Assembly: GCF_001507435.1 (NCBI RefSeq)
Contig: NZ_LMWH01000093.1
Span: forward strand, 62,001-126,000
Direction of reading: 5' to 3'
Origin: Streptomyces sp. NRRL F-5122
GTDB lineage: Bacteria > Actinomycetota > Actinomycetes > Streptomycetales > Streptomycetaceae
Length of the DNA: 64,000 nucleotides
Both the position numbers and the translations under genes were made by a program. Under the pieces are notes generated by a model that was given only the letters and a program-made list of their open reading frames with translations, was not told where the DNA came from and did no database searches. Every line of letters begins with the position of its first letter. The stretch's first letter is position 1. This document shows positions 45,050 to 54,136 of the stretch, in pieces.

Positions 45050-46983
45050 ATGACCCGGCCGGTCACCGTCGTGTTCGTCGTCTCGCGATCGGCACGGCGG
45101 TGGTCATCGCACTGGGCGGAATGAACGGACCGTGGCTGTACCGCTTCGGGTCGGAGCGGTACCACGACTACACGATCAACAAGCCCGAGTACAAAGCCCG
45201 GAACGGCTACTGGCAGATCGTCGAGTTCCCCGAGGAGTACCGGCAGGACACCATCCACGCCGTGCTGCTGCACACGGGGAAGGTGCTGCTGATCGCCGGC
45301 TCGGGCAACAACCAGGACAACTTCGACAAGAAGCAGTTCGACAGCCGTCTCTGGGACCCCGTGAAGGGCACGATCAAGAAGATCCCGACGCCGAACGACC
45401 TGTTCTGCACCGGCCACACGCAGCTGGCGGACGGCAGGATCCTGATCGCGGGCGGCACCAAGCGCTACGAGAAACTGAAGGGGGACGTCACCAAGGCCGG
45501 CGGCCTGATGATCGTGCACAACGAGAATCCGGACAAGCCGATCACGCTGCCCGCGGGCACCACGTTCACCGGCAAGGCGAACGGCAAGACCTTCCTCTCC
45601 AAGGACCCCGTCCTGGTGCCGCGGGCCAAGAAGGTCTTCGACAAGAAGACCGGACGCTTCCTGCGCAACGACCCGGGGCTCGGCCGTATCTACGTCGAGG
45701 CCCAGAAGAGCGGCTCCCGGTACGAGACCGGCACCCAGGACAACTACCGCGTCAAGGGCCTGACCGGCTCCGACGCGCGCAACACCTATGGCATCGCGCA
45801 GAAGCTCGGCCTCGACAAGAAGGACTTCCAGGGCATCCGTGACGCCTACGAGTTCGATCCGGTCGCCGAGAAGTACATCAAGGTCGACCCGATGAAGGAG
45901 GCCCGCTGGTACCCCACGCTCACCACCCTGAGCGACGGCAGGATCCTCAGCGTCTCCGGGCTCGACGACATCGGGCAGCTCGTCCCGGGCAAGAACGAGG
46001 TCTTCGATCCGAAGACCGGGAAGTGGACGTACACCTCGAAGATCCGCCAGTTCCCGACCTATCCCGCACTCTTCCTGATGGAGAACGGCAAGCTCTTCTA
46101 CTCGGGTTCGAACGCGGGATACGGCCCGGACGACGTGGGCCGTGACCCCGGCATCTGGGACGTGGACACCAACAGCTTCACCGAACTGCCCGGGCTGAGC
46201 GCCCCCGGGATGATGGAGACGTCCGGCACCGTACTGCTGCCGCCTGCCCAGGACGAGACGTACATGGTCATCGGCGGCGGCGGGGTGGGCGAGTCCGAGC
46301 TGTCCACCAACAGGACCCGGCTGATCGACCTCAAGTCGGCCGCCCCCCGCTTCGTCGACGGACCCGCCCTGGAGAAGGGCACCCGCTATCCGCAGTCCTC
46401 GGTCCTGCCCGACGACACCGTGCTGGTGTCGGGCGGCTCGGAGGACTACCGGGGCCGCGGCGAGTCGAACATCCTCCAGGCGCGGATCTACCACCCGGAC
46501 ACCAACACGTTCCAGCGGGTGGCCGATCCGCTGGTGGGCCGCAACTACCACTCGGGCTCGATCCTGCTGCCCGACGGCCGCGTGATGTTCTTCGGCTCGG
46601 ACTCGCTCTACGCCGACAAGGCCGACACCAAACCCGGTGTATTCGAACAGCGCATCGAGATCTACACGCCGCCGTATCTGTACCGCGACTCGCGGCCTTC
46701 CCTCTCGGGCGGACCGCAGACCATCGCACGCGGCGCGTCGGGCACCTTCACCTCGCAGCACGCCCCGACGATCAGGAAGGTCCGGCTCATCAGGCCCAGC
46801 GCCTCCACACATGTCACGGACGTGGACCAGCGCTCGATCGCGCTGGACTTCACGACGTCCGGGGACAAGATCACGGTCACGGTCCCGAAGAACCGCAACC
46901 TCGTCCAGTCGGGCTGGTACATGCTGTTCGCCGACGACGACCAGGGGACGCCGTCGACCGCGCAGTGGGTCAAGGTGCCGTAG
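45046..46983 (+). CDS. glxA: Mononuclear copper-radical oxidase GlxA (galactose oxidase-like)
   Basis: 645 aa. An N-terminal signal anchor (about 12-30) is followed by a kelch-type seven-bladed propeller and a C-terminal immunoglobulin-like domain. The cofactor residues are all present by count: Cys121 (LFCTGHTQL), Trp288 and Tyr289 (EARWYPTL; Trp stacks over the Cys-Tyr link), Tyr501-His502 (GRNYHSGS), and His589 (ASTHVTD) as copper ligands. The Streptomyces enzyme oxidises a primary alcohol, probably on the CslA-made glycan. Coupled to cslA by a 4-nt overlap. Confidence 0.96.
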   Translation: MNDPAGHRRVRRLAIGTAVVIALGGMNGPWLYRFGSERYHDYTINKPEYKARNGYWQIVEFPEEYRQDTIHAVLLHTGKVLLIAGSGNNQDNFDKKQFDSRLWDPVKGTIKKIPTPNDLFCTGHTQLADGRILIAGGTKRYEKLKGDVTKAGGLMIVHNENPDKPITLPAGTTFTGKANGKTFLSKDPVLVPRAKKVFDKKTGRFLRNDPGLGRIYVEAQKSGSRYETGTQDNYRVKGLTGSDARNTYGIAQKLGLDKKDFQGIRDAYEFDPVAEKYIKVDPMKEARWYPTLTTLSDGRILSVSGLDDIGQLVPGKNEVFDPKTGKWTYTSKIRQFPTYPALFLMENGKLFYSGSNAGYGPDDVGRDPGIWDVDTNSFTELPGLSAPGMMETSGTVLLPPAQDETYMVIGGGGVGESELSTNRTRLIDLKSAAPRFVDGPALEKGTRYPQSSVLPDDTVLVSGGSEDYRGRGESNILQARIYHPDTNTFQRVADPLVGRNYHSGSILLPDGRVMFFGSDSLYADKADTKPGVFEQRIEIYTPPYLYRDSRPSLSGGPQTIARGASGTFTSQHAPTIRKVRLIRPSASTHVTDVDQRSIALDFTTSGDKITVTVPKNRNLVQSGWYMLFADDDQGTPSTAQWVKVP

Positions 46984-46995
46984 CCGTCCCGTGCT

Positions 46996-47030
46996 CGGGG
47001 GCGCCCTGCGTCCGGCGGAGGGCGCCCCCG
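46996..47030. terminator. Bidirectional terminator between glxA and the GH6 gene
   Basis: A 12-bp perfect stem: CGGGGGCGCCCT (46996-47007) pairs with 47019-47030 across an 11-nt loop. It lies between two convergent stop codons. Confidence 0.8.
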
Positions 47031-47044
47031 GCTCCGCACAGGCT

Positions 47045-48067
47045 CTACGAGCCGCCGTCGGTGAGGTCGAGCGCGTAGGACGGCCACCACTGCCCGGCCT
47101 TCGGGCCGCCCTTGCACGTGCCGTCCGACTCGCCCGGACGCTTCACCCACAGGTAGGCGTCCACCAGCGGGTCAGCCGTGTCGGTCGTCGGGGCCTCGCC
47201 CAGGGCGCGGCCCGGCGGATTGCACCACCGCTCCTGTGGATCCCCGCCCGTGTAGGGACCGTTGCCGTTGCGGCTGGTGTCGATCACGAACGGCTTGCCG
47301 CCGATCCTCGCCGACAACTGCTTGCCGTACCCGGTCGAATCCTGTGTCGAGTAGAAGTTGGAGACGTTCACCGCGAAGCCGTCCGCCTGCTCGACACCCG
47401 CCCGCTGGAGGGGCTCGAAGATCCGGTCGGCGTGCTGCCAGCCCGCGTTGCCCGCGTCCAGGTACACCTTGGCGTTCTTCAGCGCCTTGAGCGTGGTGAT
47501 CGCCCCCTTGAGCAGGTCGTACCGCTCCTCGTGGAACTCGGCCGGGGTGCAGCCGTCCACCATGTGCAGCACCGCGTCCGGCTCCAGGACCACCATCGCC
47601 CGCCGGTCCCCGATCCCGCGGGCCACGCCGTCGATCCACGCCCGGTACGCGCCGCCGTCGGCCGCGCCGCCCTGCGAGAACTGGCCGCAGTCGCGGTGCG
47701 GGATGTTGTAGAGGACCAGGAGTGCCGTACGGTCCGCCCTCGCCGCGGCCTCGGTGAACCCCCGCGCCTCCTGCGCCGGGTTCTCCGGGCCGATCCACTC
47801 CCCCGTCGGCTGCTCGGCGATCCTTCTTATCCGGTCCGCCTCGGCCGCCCTGCCGGCCTTCTCGTACGCGGCGACCTGCCGGGCCGCGTTCCCTTCCGGG
47901 TTGACCCAGAACGGGTCCGAAGCCTTCGGTTGCTGGGTGACGGTCCCGCTCGGGCGCTCTTTGCGGTCCTCCCCGTTCCCGGCGGAGGAACACCCGGCCA
48001 GCAGCAGCGCGGCCCCCACCGCCGCCGCCGCCGCGGCCCGCGGCCCCCCACCCCTCGTCCCGTACAT
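47045..48067 (-). CDS. cslZ: GH6 endoglucanase-like lipoprotein, CslZ-like
   Basis: 340 aa. Lipobox LLLAGC near residue 30, so membrane-anchored outside the cell. GH6 signatures: YNIPHRDCGQFSQGGA, VVLEPDAVLHM (catalytic-acid Asp), YLDAGNAGW, VNVSNFYST, DTSRNGNG and LWVKRPGESDG. Would cut beta-1,4-glucan made by CslA. ATG 48067 with GGGGGAG 5 nt upstream. Convergent with glxA here. Confidence 0.9.
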   Translation of the reverse strand: MYGTRGGGPRAAAAAAVGAALLLAGCSSAGNGEDRKERPSGTVTQQPKASDPFWVNPEGNAARQVAAYEKAGRAAEADRIRRIAEQPTGEWIGPENPAQEARGFTEAAARADRTALLVLYNIPHRDCGQFSQGGAADGGAYRAWIDGVARGIGDRRAMVVLEPDAVLHMVDGCTPAEFHEERYDLLKGAITTLKALKNAKVYLDAGNAGWQHADRIFEPLQRAGVEQADGFAVNVSNFYSTQDSTGYGKQLSARIGGKPFVIDTSRNGNGPYTGGDPQERWCNPPGRALGEAPTTDTADPLVDAYLWVKRPGESDGTCKGGPKAGQWWPSYALDLTDGGS

Positions 48068-48183
48068 CCAACTCCCCCTTGGGTGTACCACTTTGGGCGT
48101 TCCGCCTTACCCCCCAATCCTGACATACCCGTCGCGTCCCGCCCATGAGATCGCGCGGCTGTTGCCCGAGACCTGTGGCCGCG

Positions 48184-48849
48184 TCACCGGCCCACGCCCG
48201 TCAGATACGCCGACACCACCACGTTCGCCGAGTAGGTGTGCCTCGCCCGGTCGTAGCTCCCGCCACAGGTGATCAGCCGGAGTTCGGCCCGTCCCGGCTC
48301 CCGCGGGCCGTACGCCTGCCGGGCGTCGAAGGTGTCGCGGGCAAGGACCTTGACGTCCTCCACGGTGAACCGGGCGACCCGGCCGTCGTCACGGGCCACG
48401 CGCACCACCGCGCCCGGCCGCAGACCGCTCAGCCGGTGGAACACCGCCGGTTTGCTCTCGGTGTCCACATGCCCGACGAACAGCGCGGTCCCGGCGACCC
48501 CCGGTGCCACTCCCGCCTGGTACCACCCGACCGCGCCCGGCTGGTCGTAGGACGGCGGATCCACCGCTCCCCGCCCGTCCAGGCCCCGCGGCACGACCGG
48601 CGCCTGCACCCCTATGTCGGGGATGTCGACGCGCAGCGGTGCCGCCTGACTCAACGGTGTGGCGGCAGACGGCAGTTCGGTCTGCGGGGGACGTCCTACG
48701 GCGGCCATGTCGCCGGTCATGGGCGCGGAGATCCCCTGGCGCACATCGGTGATCTCACTCCCCCACTGCCACAGCCCGAGCAGCAGGACCACCCAGGCGA
48801 GCCCCATCAGCAGTCGTCCGGTGCCGCAGGATCGTTCGTCTCTGGCCAT
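48184..48849 (-). CDS. Class F sortase
   Basis: 221 aa. An N-terminal membrane anchor (LLMGLAWVVLLLGLWQW), then the sortase barrel: catalytic His in LFVGHVDT, Cys in LRLITCGGSYD, Arg in RARHTYSANVVV. Class F sortases are actinobacterial with few known targets. ATG 48849 with GGAGTG, 3 nt after the stop of the partner gene, so coupled. Confidence 0.92.
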   Translation of the reverse strand: MARDERSCGTGRLLMGLAWVVLLLGLWQWGSEITDVRQGISAPMTGDMAAVGRPPQTELPSAATPLSQAAPLRVDIPDIGVQAPVVPRGLDGRGAVDPPSYDQPGAVGWYQAGVAPGVAGTALFVGHVDTESKPAVFHRLSGLRPGAVVRVARDDGRVARFTVEDVKVLARDTFDARQAYGPREPGRAELRLITCGGSYDRARHTYSANVVVSAYLTGVGR

Positions 48850-48852
48850 GCT

Positions 48853-49452
48853 TCACTCCGTGTCGCGACTGCGGCGGACACCCCGGGCGACGACTGCGGC
48901 GAACGCGACGCCCGCAAGAAGGAGCCCGAAGACCGCATGCCAGGTGCCGGGTGCCGCGACCCGGGCGTCCGAGGGGGAGGCGTTCGAGGTGCCGCCGCCG
49001 CCCGCCTGGACCGGCGCGGTGGGCGAGGAGGGCGCGGACGGCGTGGCCGTGGTGGTGGGGAACGCCTGGGCGCTCACGCTCGCGCTCGGGGCGGCCGTGG
49101 CGGCCGGCGACGGGGGCGCCGACGGCCCGGCCACGGTGATCATGCCCTTGATCTCCTGGCCGTCGCAGTCGACGGTGACGGCGTGAGGGCCCACGGTCGA
49201 CGAGGAGCGGATGCGGGTGTCGCCGGTCAGCGTGCCGTCCTCACCGACGAGCCGTGTGTCCGCGACGAAGGCGTCGGACACCGCGGTGCCCGACGTACCG
49301 GCACAGCCCCGCACGGACAGCCTGACGTCGGTACCGGGCGTGGGGATCGCAGGGGTCAGCCAGACACCCTGCTCGTCCGCCGCGTGCGCCGTGGGCGCAA
49401 GGGCGGCCGCGACGGCGACCACCGCACAGAGAGTGAGCCGTAGTGAGCCCAT
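48853..49452 (-). CDS. Secreted protein with C-terminal membrane anchor, sortase partner
   Basis: 199 aa. Signal peptide (to about AHA at 24), a small Ig-like domain with two Cys (RGCAGT, VDCDGQ), a Ser/Pro/Thr linker with poly-Ala/Pro, and a C-terminal membrane segment (VFGLLLAGVAFAAVVARGVRRSRD). The tail has membrane span plus Arg residues as in sortase substrates, but no clear LPxTG is seen. Its tight coupling to the sortase suggests it is a partner or dedicated substrate. Confidence 0.8.
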   Translation of the reverse strand: MGSLRLTLCAVVAVAAALAPTAHAADEQGVWLTPAIPTPGTDVRLSVRGCAGTSGTAVSDAFVADTRLVGEDGTLTGDTRIRSSSTVGPHAVTVDCDGQEIKGMITVAGPSAPPSPAATAAPSASVSAQAFPTTTATPSAPSSPTAPVQAGGGGTSNASPSDARVAAPGTWHAVFGLLLAGVAFAAVVARGVRRSRDTE

Positions 49453-49551
49453 CGTGAACCTCCCGATACCAGGAGGTTCTCTCGTCGGGCACTCGGGCGC
49501 ATCCGGACGGGGCCCGCCACTACTCCGTTGGAGGGTCGGCCCCGGTGCCGG

Positions 49552-50331
49552 TCAGACGATGTCGACCAGGTCCGCGATGGAGTCCACGACATGGGAGGGA
49601 CGGAAGGGGAACCTGTCGATCTGCTCCCGCGTGGTCAGTCCGGTGAGCACCAGGAACGTCTGCATTCCAGCCTCCATACCGGCCAGTACGTCGGTGTCCA
49701 TGCGGTCGCCGATCATCGCGCTGGTCTCGGAGTGGGCCCCGAGTGTGTTCAGGCCGGTCCGCATCATGAGCGGGTTCGGCTTGCCCGCGAAGTACGGCTT
49801 CTTGCCGCTCGCCTTGGTGATCAGCGCGGCGACGGCGCCGGTGGCGGGCAGCGGGCCCGCGGGCGAGGGGCCGGTCTCGTCGGGGTTGGTGCCGATGAAC
49901 CGCGCCCCGTTCTTGATCAGCCGCACCGCCGTGGTCATGGCCTCGAAGGAGTAGGTTCGGGTCTCGCCGAGCACGACGTAGTCCGGGTCCTGGTCGGTCA
50001 GGACATAGCCGATGTCGTGCAGCGCCGTGGTCAGCCCGGCCTCCCCGATCACGTAGGCCGAGCCGCCGGGGCGCTGGTCGTCCAGGAACTGGGCGGTGGC
50101 CAGCGCCGAGGTCCAGATGTTCGCCACCGGTACCTCGAGACCCATGCGGCTCAGGCGGGCGTGCAGATCGCGCGGGGTGTAGATCGAGTTGTTGGTCAGG
50201 ACCAGGAAGGGCTTGCCGGACTCACGCAGCTTCTTGAGGAACGCGTCGGCACCGGGGATCGGAACACCCTCGTGAATGAGCACACCGTCCATGTCGGTGA
50301 GCCATGACTCGATGGGCTTGCGCTCTGCCAT
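49552..50331 (-). CDS. HAD-IIA family hydrolase (NagD-like)
   Basis: 259 aa cytoplasmic phosphatase. HAD motif I DMDGVL (residues 13-18), motif II LTNNS, the cap region, motif III Lys in AGKPNPLM and motif IV MIGDRMDTDV. NagD-like enzymes dephosphorylate sugar or nucleoside monophosphates. ATG with GGAGATCG. It follows the phosphonate importer in the same direction, 48 nt after it, and may belong to that operon. Confidence 0.92.
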   Translation of the reverse strand: MAERKPIESWLTDMDGVLIHEGVPIPGADAFLKKLRESGKPFLVLTNNSIYTPRDLHARLSRMGLEVPVANIWTSALATAQFLDDQRPGGSAYVIGEAGLTTALHDIGYVLTDQDPDYVVLGETRTYSFEAMTTAVRLIKNGARFIGTNPDETGPSPAGPLPATGAVAALITKASGKKPYFAGKPNPLMMRTGLNTLGAHSETSAMIGDRMDTDVLAGMEAGMQTFLVLTGLTTREQIDRFPFRPSHVVDSIADLVDIV

Positions 50332-50379
50332 CTGCGATCTCCTGCCGTACGTCTCGCTGCGTGAGTCCCAGCGTAGCGA

Positions 50380-51441
50380 TCAGCTGTTCGTGGCGGATTT
50401 CCAGTCGTCGACGTAGGACTGAAGGTTCTTGTCGATGTCGGACCAGTCCGGCTCGAAGACGTCGACGCCGTCCATCAGTTTGGTGAGGGCGATGGCGTTG
50501 GCGTCGGTGGTCTTGACGTCCGTGCGGGCGCTGAAGCCGCCGCCGATCTCGCTGACCTGTTGCTGCGCCGTCTGGCCGAGCATGTAGTCGAGGAGCTTCT
50601 TGCCGTTCTCGCTGTGCGGGGCCTTGCCGATGAGGCCGGCCGCGTACGGCAGCGCGAAGGTGGTCGCCTTGCCGCCCTGGGTGGCCGGGAACCAGATGCC
50701 GAGGTTCGGCATGGACTTGGACTGGGCGAAGTTCATCTGGACGTCACCGTTGGCGACGAGGAGTTCGCCCTTGTCGACCTTGGGCGCGAGCTTGCCCGTG
50801 GAGGCCGACGGGCCGACGTTGTTGGCCTGGAGCTTCTTCAGGTAGTCGAGCGCAGCCTGCTTGCCGCCGAAGTCGTGCATCGCCTTGACCAGCACGGCGG
50901 TTCCGTCACCGGCGACACCCGGGGTGGAGTACTGGAGCTTCTCCTTGTACTTGGCGTCCAGCAGTTCCTCCCAGGTGGTGGGGGCCTGCTTCAGCTCCTT
51001 CTTGTTGTAGACGAACCCGAAGTAGTTGTTGACGACGGAGGTCCAGGTGCCGTCCTCCGCCTTGTCGGCACCGGAGACCTGGTCGGAGCCCTGGGGCGCG
51101 TACTTCGCCAGGAGTCCCTTGTCGTCGGCCTGCTGGATGAAGGGGGGCAGCGTGACGATCACATCGGCCTGGGGGTTGCTCCGCTCGCGCAGGGCGCGCT
51201 GGACCACCTCGCCCGAGCCGCCCTCGACGTACTCGACCTTGATTCCGGTCTGCTTCTCGAAGTCCTTGAAGACACGGTCGTACCAGCCGTCGCCGTTCTC
51301 GCCCTTGAGGCCGTCCGCGCTGTAGACGGTGACGGTCTTGGCGTCGGCAGCGGAGGAGTCGCCTCCGCAGGCGGTGAGGGATCCGGCGAGGACCAGGCTG
51401 CCGAGGACGGCGGCGATCGGCTTGGCGGTGTTCGTGGGCAT
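50380..51441 (-). CDS. phnS: 2-Aminoethylphosphonate-binding lipoprotein, PhnS-like
   Basis: 353 aa family-1 solute-binding protein. Lipobox LTACG near residue 25. Features of the 2-aminoethylphosphonate (AEP) group: VYSADGLKGENGDGWYDRVF at the mature N-terminus, YFGFVYNKKEL, TWEELLDAKYKEKL, YSTPGVAGDGTA. Last importer gene in the operon order. The substrate call rests on family and on the two phosphonate-type enzymes upstream. Confidence 0.85.
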   Translation of the reverse strand: MPTNTAKPIAAVLGSLVLAGSLTACGGDSSAADAKTVTVYSADGLKGENGDGWYDRVFKDFEKQTGIKVEYVEGGSGEVVQRALRERSNPQADVIVTLPPFIQQADDKGLLAKYAPQGSDQVSGADKAEDGTWTSVVNNYFGFVYNKKELKQAPTTWEELLDAKYKEKLQYSTPGVAGDGTAVLVKAMHDFGGKQAALDYLKKLQANNVGPSASTGKLAPKVDKGELLVANGDVQMNFAQSKSMPNLGIWFPATQGGKATTFALPYAAGLIGKAPHSENGKKLLDYMLGQTAQQQVSEIGGGFSARTDVKTTDANAIALTKLMDGVDVFEPDWSDIDKNLQSYVDDWKSATNS

Positions 51442-51491
51442 GGCGAGATGAACTCCTTGCGGGAAAAGGGTGATTCGGGTGGTCGGGACGG

Positions 51492-52289
51492 TCAGCGGTA
51501 GGAGGCCCGGGTGCGGATACGTGCCACGGCGAACAGGACGAGCAGGGTGGCCGCCATGAGGACGACCGCAAGGGCCGATCCGGTGAACAGCGAGCCCCGG
51601 TCGGTGGCGGCGTAGATCTGTACCGGCAACGGGACCCAGTCAGGCGGATAGAGCATCATCGTGGCGCTCAACTCGCCCATGGACAGGGCGAAGCAGAGAC
51701 CCGCGGCGGCCGTGAGGGACGGCAGCAGCAGTGGCAGCCGTACCCGCCACAGGACGTATGCGGGCCGGGCGCCGAGCGAGGCCGCGGCCTGCTCGTAGGC
51801 GGGGTCGAGGCGGAGTACGGCCGCGGAGACGGACTGGTAGGCGAAGGCCGTGACGAGCACGGTGTGGGCGAGAATCACGATCCACCGGGTGCCGTTGAGC
51901 AGCACGGGGGGCTGAGAGAAGGCGACGAGGACCGCGAGCCCGACCACGACCGAGGGCACGGCGACGGGCAGTACGAACAGGGCGTCCAGCACCCGGCGCA
52001 GGGGCCGGGGCAGAGCATGCGCGCCGAGCGCGCCCCAGGTACCCACGGCGAGCGCGAGCAGGCTCGCGGTCACCGCGGTGACCAGGCTGGTGATCAGCGC
52101 CTGGAGCGATTCGCCGCTGGTGGCGGCGGTGTAGTGGGCGGTCGTGAAATCGGAGGGAAGCACGCCCGACCAGTGCCCGGCGAACGAGGCCGCGAGGATG
52201 ACGAGCAGGGGCAGGGCGAACAGGGGGAGGAAGAGGAGGAGGAAGAGCACCCACAGGGTCCACTTCCCGGTGCGGCTATGCACCAGCAC
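51492..52289 (-). CDS. phnV: 2-Aminoethylphosphonate ABC transporter permease, PhnV-like
   Basis: 265 aa, about six membrane segments, EAA-type loop EQAAASLGARPAYVLWRVRLPLLLPS. GTG start at 52289 overlaps the previous gene's end by 14 nt; a second GTG two codons later is possible. Partner of the PhnU-like subunit. Confidence 0.85.
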   Translation of the reverse strand: MLVHSRTGKWTLWVLFLLLFLPLFALPLLVILAASFAGHWSGVLPSDFTTAHYTAATSGESLQALITSLVTAVTASLLALAVGTWGALGAHALPRPLRRVLDALFVLPVAVPSVVVGLAVLVAFSQPPVLLNGTRWIVILAHTVLVTAFAYQSVSAAVLRLDPAYEQAAASLGARPAYVLWRVRLPLLLPSLTAAAGLCFALSMGELSATMMLYPPDWVPLPVQIYAATDRGSLFTGSALAVVLMAATLLVLFAVARIRTRASYR

Positions 52290-53094
52290 GGCGGCTCACC
52301 ACCCGGTAGAGGCCGTACAGGCCCACGGAGACGAGGACGTTGACGACGGCGACCACACAGGCGCCCGGGTACTCGGACTCCAGGATCGCCTTGCTGTAGA
52401 CGAGCATCGGCAGGGTGGTGACGCCCTTGGCCCCGGTGAACAGCACGATGCCGAACTCGTTCAGGCACAGCACCAGGACGAGGCCTCCGCCGGCGGCGAG
52501 CGCGGGCAGCGCCTCCGGGAGGATCACCCGCCCCACGATCTGCCCGGGCCGCGCGCCGAGTGACGCGGCGACCTCCACCTGCGCGGTGTCGAGCTGGGAG
52601 AAGGCGGCCAGCAGGGGGCGCATCACGAAGGGCGTGAAGTAGGTGACCTCCGCGAGGAGGATGCCCCAGGGAGTGGTGAGGAACCGGAAGGGTCCGGACG
52701 CCGCGCCGGTCACCTCGGTCCACAGTCCGTTGGCCATGCCCACGGTGCCGTACAGGAAGAGGAGGGCGAGCGTGATGAGGAAGGAGGGGAAGGACAGGAA
52801 CACGTCGACGAACCGCGCGACGGCCTTCGCGCCGGGGAACGGAACGAAGGCGATGACCAGCGCCAGGAAGAACCCGAGGACAAGGCAGCAGGCGGTGGCG
52901 GCGAGCGCCAGCCAGACCGTGGTCCACAGGGCCTCACGGAACGCGACGGAGCCGAGGACATCGGTGTACGGCTGGAGGGAGGTGCCGCCGGTGTCGGGCC
53001 GGAAGGACTGCCGGACGACGAGGGCGAGCGGATAGAGGAACGCGGCGGCGAGCAGGAGCGCGGGAGGCAGCGCCCACGTCAGGCGCCTAGTCAC
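52276..53094 (-). CDS. phnU: 2-Aminoethylphosphonate ABC transporter permease, PhnU-like
   Basis: 272 aa, about six membrane segments. EAA-type loop: VEVAASLGARPGQIVGRVILPEA. GTG 53094 lies 8 nt inside the end of the ATPase gene, and TRRLTWALPPALLLAAAFL begins there; the open frame upstream is only ATPase shadow. Partner of the PhnV-like subunit. Confidence 0.85.
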   Translation of the reverse strand: MTRRLTWALPPALLLAAAFLYPLALVVRQSFRPDTGGTSLQPYTDVLGSVAFREALWTTVWLALAATACCLVLGFFLALVIAFVPFPGAKAVARFVDVFLSFPSFLITLALLFLYGTVGMANGLWTEVTGAASGPFRFLTTPWGILLAEVTYFTPFVMRPLLAAFSQLDTAQVEVAASLGARPGQIVGRVILPEALPALAAGGGLVLVLCLNEFGIVLFTGAKGVTTLPMLVYSKAILESEYPGACVVAVVNVLVSVGLYGLYRVVSRRAGA

Positions 53095-54136
53095 GGCTGA
53101 CCCCAGCGGCCAGCAGCACCGCGTCCTCGGGGGCGAAATGCATCTCCACCGCCTCGCCGGGCGCCGGCGGGCGCCGCAGCTCGCGCACGTCGGCCATGAC
53201 CCGGTGGCCGCCCACGTCCACGTACAGACGGTGGGTGGCCCCGCGCCACTGGATCTCGCCCACGACCCCGGCCAGCCGGTTGGGGCCGGGTCCGAGCCCG
53301 ACGAGGTGCGGCCTGACGCACAGGGTCGCCGCGGCACCCTTCGCCACCCCCTGTGTGTCCACCTGCAGCTCGACCCCGTCGAAGGCGACGCCCGTCGACC
53401 CGACGGTCACCGGCAGCAGGTTCGCGTTGCCCACGAAGGACGCCGTGAACTCGGTGCGCGGCGCCCGGTACAGCTCGCGTGGCGTGCCGACGTCCTGCAA
53501 CCGCGCCCGGTCCATCACCGCGATGCGGTCGGCCAGCGTCAGCGCCTCGACCTGGTCGTGCGTGACGTACAGGATCGTCACGTCCGGCAACTCCCGGTGC
53601 AGCCGAGCCAGTTCGGCCAGCATGCCGGAGCGCAGCCGGGCGTCCAGGGCGGACAGCGGCTCGTCGAGGAGGAGCACGCCGGGGCGTACGGCGAGCGCGC
53701 GGGCGATGGCGACCCGCTGCTGCTGGCCGCCGGAGAGCTCGCGCGGATAACGGCGCCCGTACTCCCCCATCCCGGTCATCTCCAGGGCCTCGGCGACCCG
53801 TGCGGGGATCTCCCGCCGGGGCACCTTCTGCGCTCTGAGGCCGAACGCGACGTTGTCCGCGACCCGCATGTGCGGAAAGAGCGCGTACTGCTGGACGACC
53901 ATTCCGATGCCGCGCCGGTGGGGCGGCAGCCCGGTGACGTCCCGGCCACCGAGGAACACGCGTCCCGAGGCCGGGCGAACGAATCCGGCGACGGCCCGCA
54001 GCGCGGTCGTCTTCCCGGATCCGGACGGGCCGAGCAGCGCCATCACCTCGCCCGGTTCGACGGTGAGGTCGAGCGCGTCGAGCACGGTGGTCCCGTCGTA
54101 CGCGACCGACACCCTCTCGAAGCGTATGCCGGTCAT
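53087..54136 (-). CDS. phnT: 2-Aminoethylphosphonate ABC transporter ATP-binding protein, PhnT-like
   Basis: 349 aa. Walker A LGPSGSGKTT, Q-loop VVQQYALFP, signature LSGGQQQRVAIARAL, Walker B VLLLDEPLSALDARL, switch His in VTHDQVEAL. The C-terminal TOBE-type regulatory domain spans about 240-345. The ATG at 54136 overlaps the previous stop as ATGA. Confidence 0.93.
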   Translation of the reverse strand: MTGIRFERVSVAYDGTTVLDALDLTVEPGEVMALLGPSGSGKTTALRAVAGFVRPASGRVFLGGRDVTGLPPHRRGIGMVVQQYALFPHMRVADNVAFGLRAQKVPRREIPARVAEALEMTGMGEYGRRYPRELSGGQQQRVAIARALAVRPGVLLLDEPLSALDARLRSGMLAELARLHRELPDVTILYVTHDQVEALTLADRIAVMDRARLQDVGTPRELYRAPRTEFTASFVGNANLLPVTVGSTGVAFDGVELQVDTQGVAKGAAATLCVRPHLVGLGPGPNRLAGVVGEIQWRGATHRLYVDVGGHRVMADVRELRRPPAPGEAVEMHFAPEDAVLLAAGVSRD

